This document shows, one piece after another, positions 5,445-5,629 of a stretch of 5,629 bases of DNA (positions are counted from its first letter, which is position 1; the number at the start of each line of letters is the position of its first letter). The DNA comes from an uncultured Brachyspira sp. (GTDB lineage Bacteria; Spirochaetota; Brachyspiria; Brachyspirales; Brachyspiraceae), in the NCBI GenBank assembly GCA_934725655.1, contig CAKVCJ010000141.1, forward strand, positions 1 to 5,629. The letters are read 5' to 3'. Both the position numbers and the translations under genes were made by a program. The notes under the pieces were generated by a model. The model made no database searches, was not told the origin of the DNA, and saw nothing but the letters and a program-made list of their open reading frames with translations.

Positions 5445-5629
5445 TTAAGCGAAAGGAGATGTTTTTATTAACTCATTATAAAATAAATCTCTCACGCTAT
5501 TTAAAAATAATTTTGTTTCTTCGCTTGAATAATCTGCATAAGTCCAAGGAAGTTCCGTATATCCGAGTTTTTTATTATATATTAAAGTTAAGTCGGCAAA
5601 AACTCCGTCTTTTAAATATATTCTATGAG
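5445..5629 (-). CDS. DUF4416 family protein, C-terminal 60 residues (partial)
   Basis: The minus strand is open from the right window edge to a TAA at 5447-5445. The last 60 residues include HRIYLKDGVFADLTLIY and ELPWTYADYSS and end in KTSPFA. The pattern HRIYL..G.(Y/F)A(D/E)(V/L)TL followed 10-15 residues later by PWTYxDY is what I know from the C-terminus of DUF4416 proteins, about 180 residues long and of unknown function, found in spirochaetes and several anaerobic lineages. About two thirds of the gene lies beyond the window. It is convergent with the methyltransferase gene and, like the left-edge reading frame, on the strand opposite to the operon, so it is probably chromosomal background rather than part of the five-gene unit. 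Confidence 0.85.
   Translation of the reverse strand, partial: HRIYLKDGVFADLTLIYNKKLGYTELPWTYADYSSEETKLFLNSVRDLFYNELIKTSPFA

Noticed and set aside
5383..5476. 8-bp inverted repeat ATGAGTTA / TAACTCAT
   Set aside because: The arms are short, 78 nt apart and do not extend, and the right arm lies in the DUF4416 coding region. In AT-rich DNA this is likely chance.

Overview
The window is very AT-rich, uses ATA, TTA and AAA codons heavily, reads with the standard code (TGA is a real stop) and carries an oxygen-sensitive class III ribonucleotide reductase. This indicates a strictly or facultatively anaerobic, low-GC bacterium. A leucine-rich-repeat protein of the BspA type and a DUF4416 gene at the right edge make a spirochaete of the Brachyspira kind my best guess. 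That is inference from gene content and composition, not a proven assignment.

Layout. At the left edge, positions 1-39 look like the first 13 codons of a minus-strand gene. A strong hairpin with a T-rich tail (63-98) and a good sigma70-type promoter (103-130) follow. Five tightly packed plus-strand genes then run from 158 to 5373: nrdG (radical-SAM activase), nrdD (class III ribonucleotide reductase without an ATP cone), a thymidylate-kinase-like P-loop kinase, a 553-residue cytoplasmic LRR protein with a separate N-terminal domain, and a small DNA adenine methyltransferase related to type III Mod. Gaps are 2 and 6 nt and overlaps 26 and 4 nt, so they very likely form one operon. After a 71-nt gap comes the 3' end of a convergent minus-strand DUF4416 gene (5445 to beyond 5629).

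How the genes may work together. NrdG makes the glycyl radical on NrdD, NrdD makes deoxynucleotides anaerobically, and the kinase probably phosphorylates a deoxynucleoside monophosphate such as dTMP. The last two genes are different in kind: a DNA methyltransferase, and an LRR protein whose N-terminal domain resembles a PD-(D/E)xK fold (Vsr/DUF559-like) with a degenerate active site. The whole looks like an accessory cassette joining precursor supply to DNA modification, as phages and mobile elements do. It lies between two minus-strand genes, and imperfect direct repeats (110-124 and 5415-5431) occur just inside those flanks, which fits insertion. No integrase, transposase, RNA gene or CRISPR array is visible.
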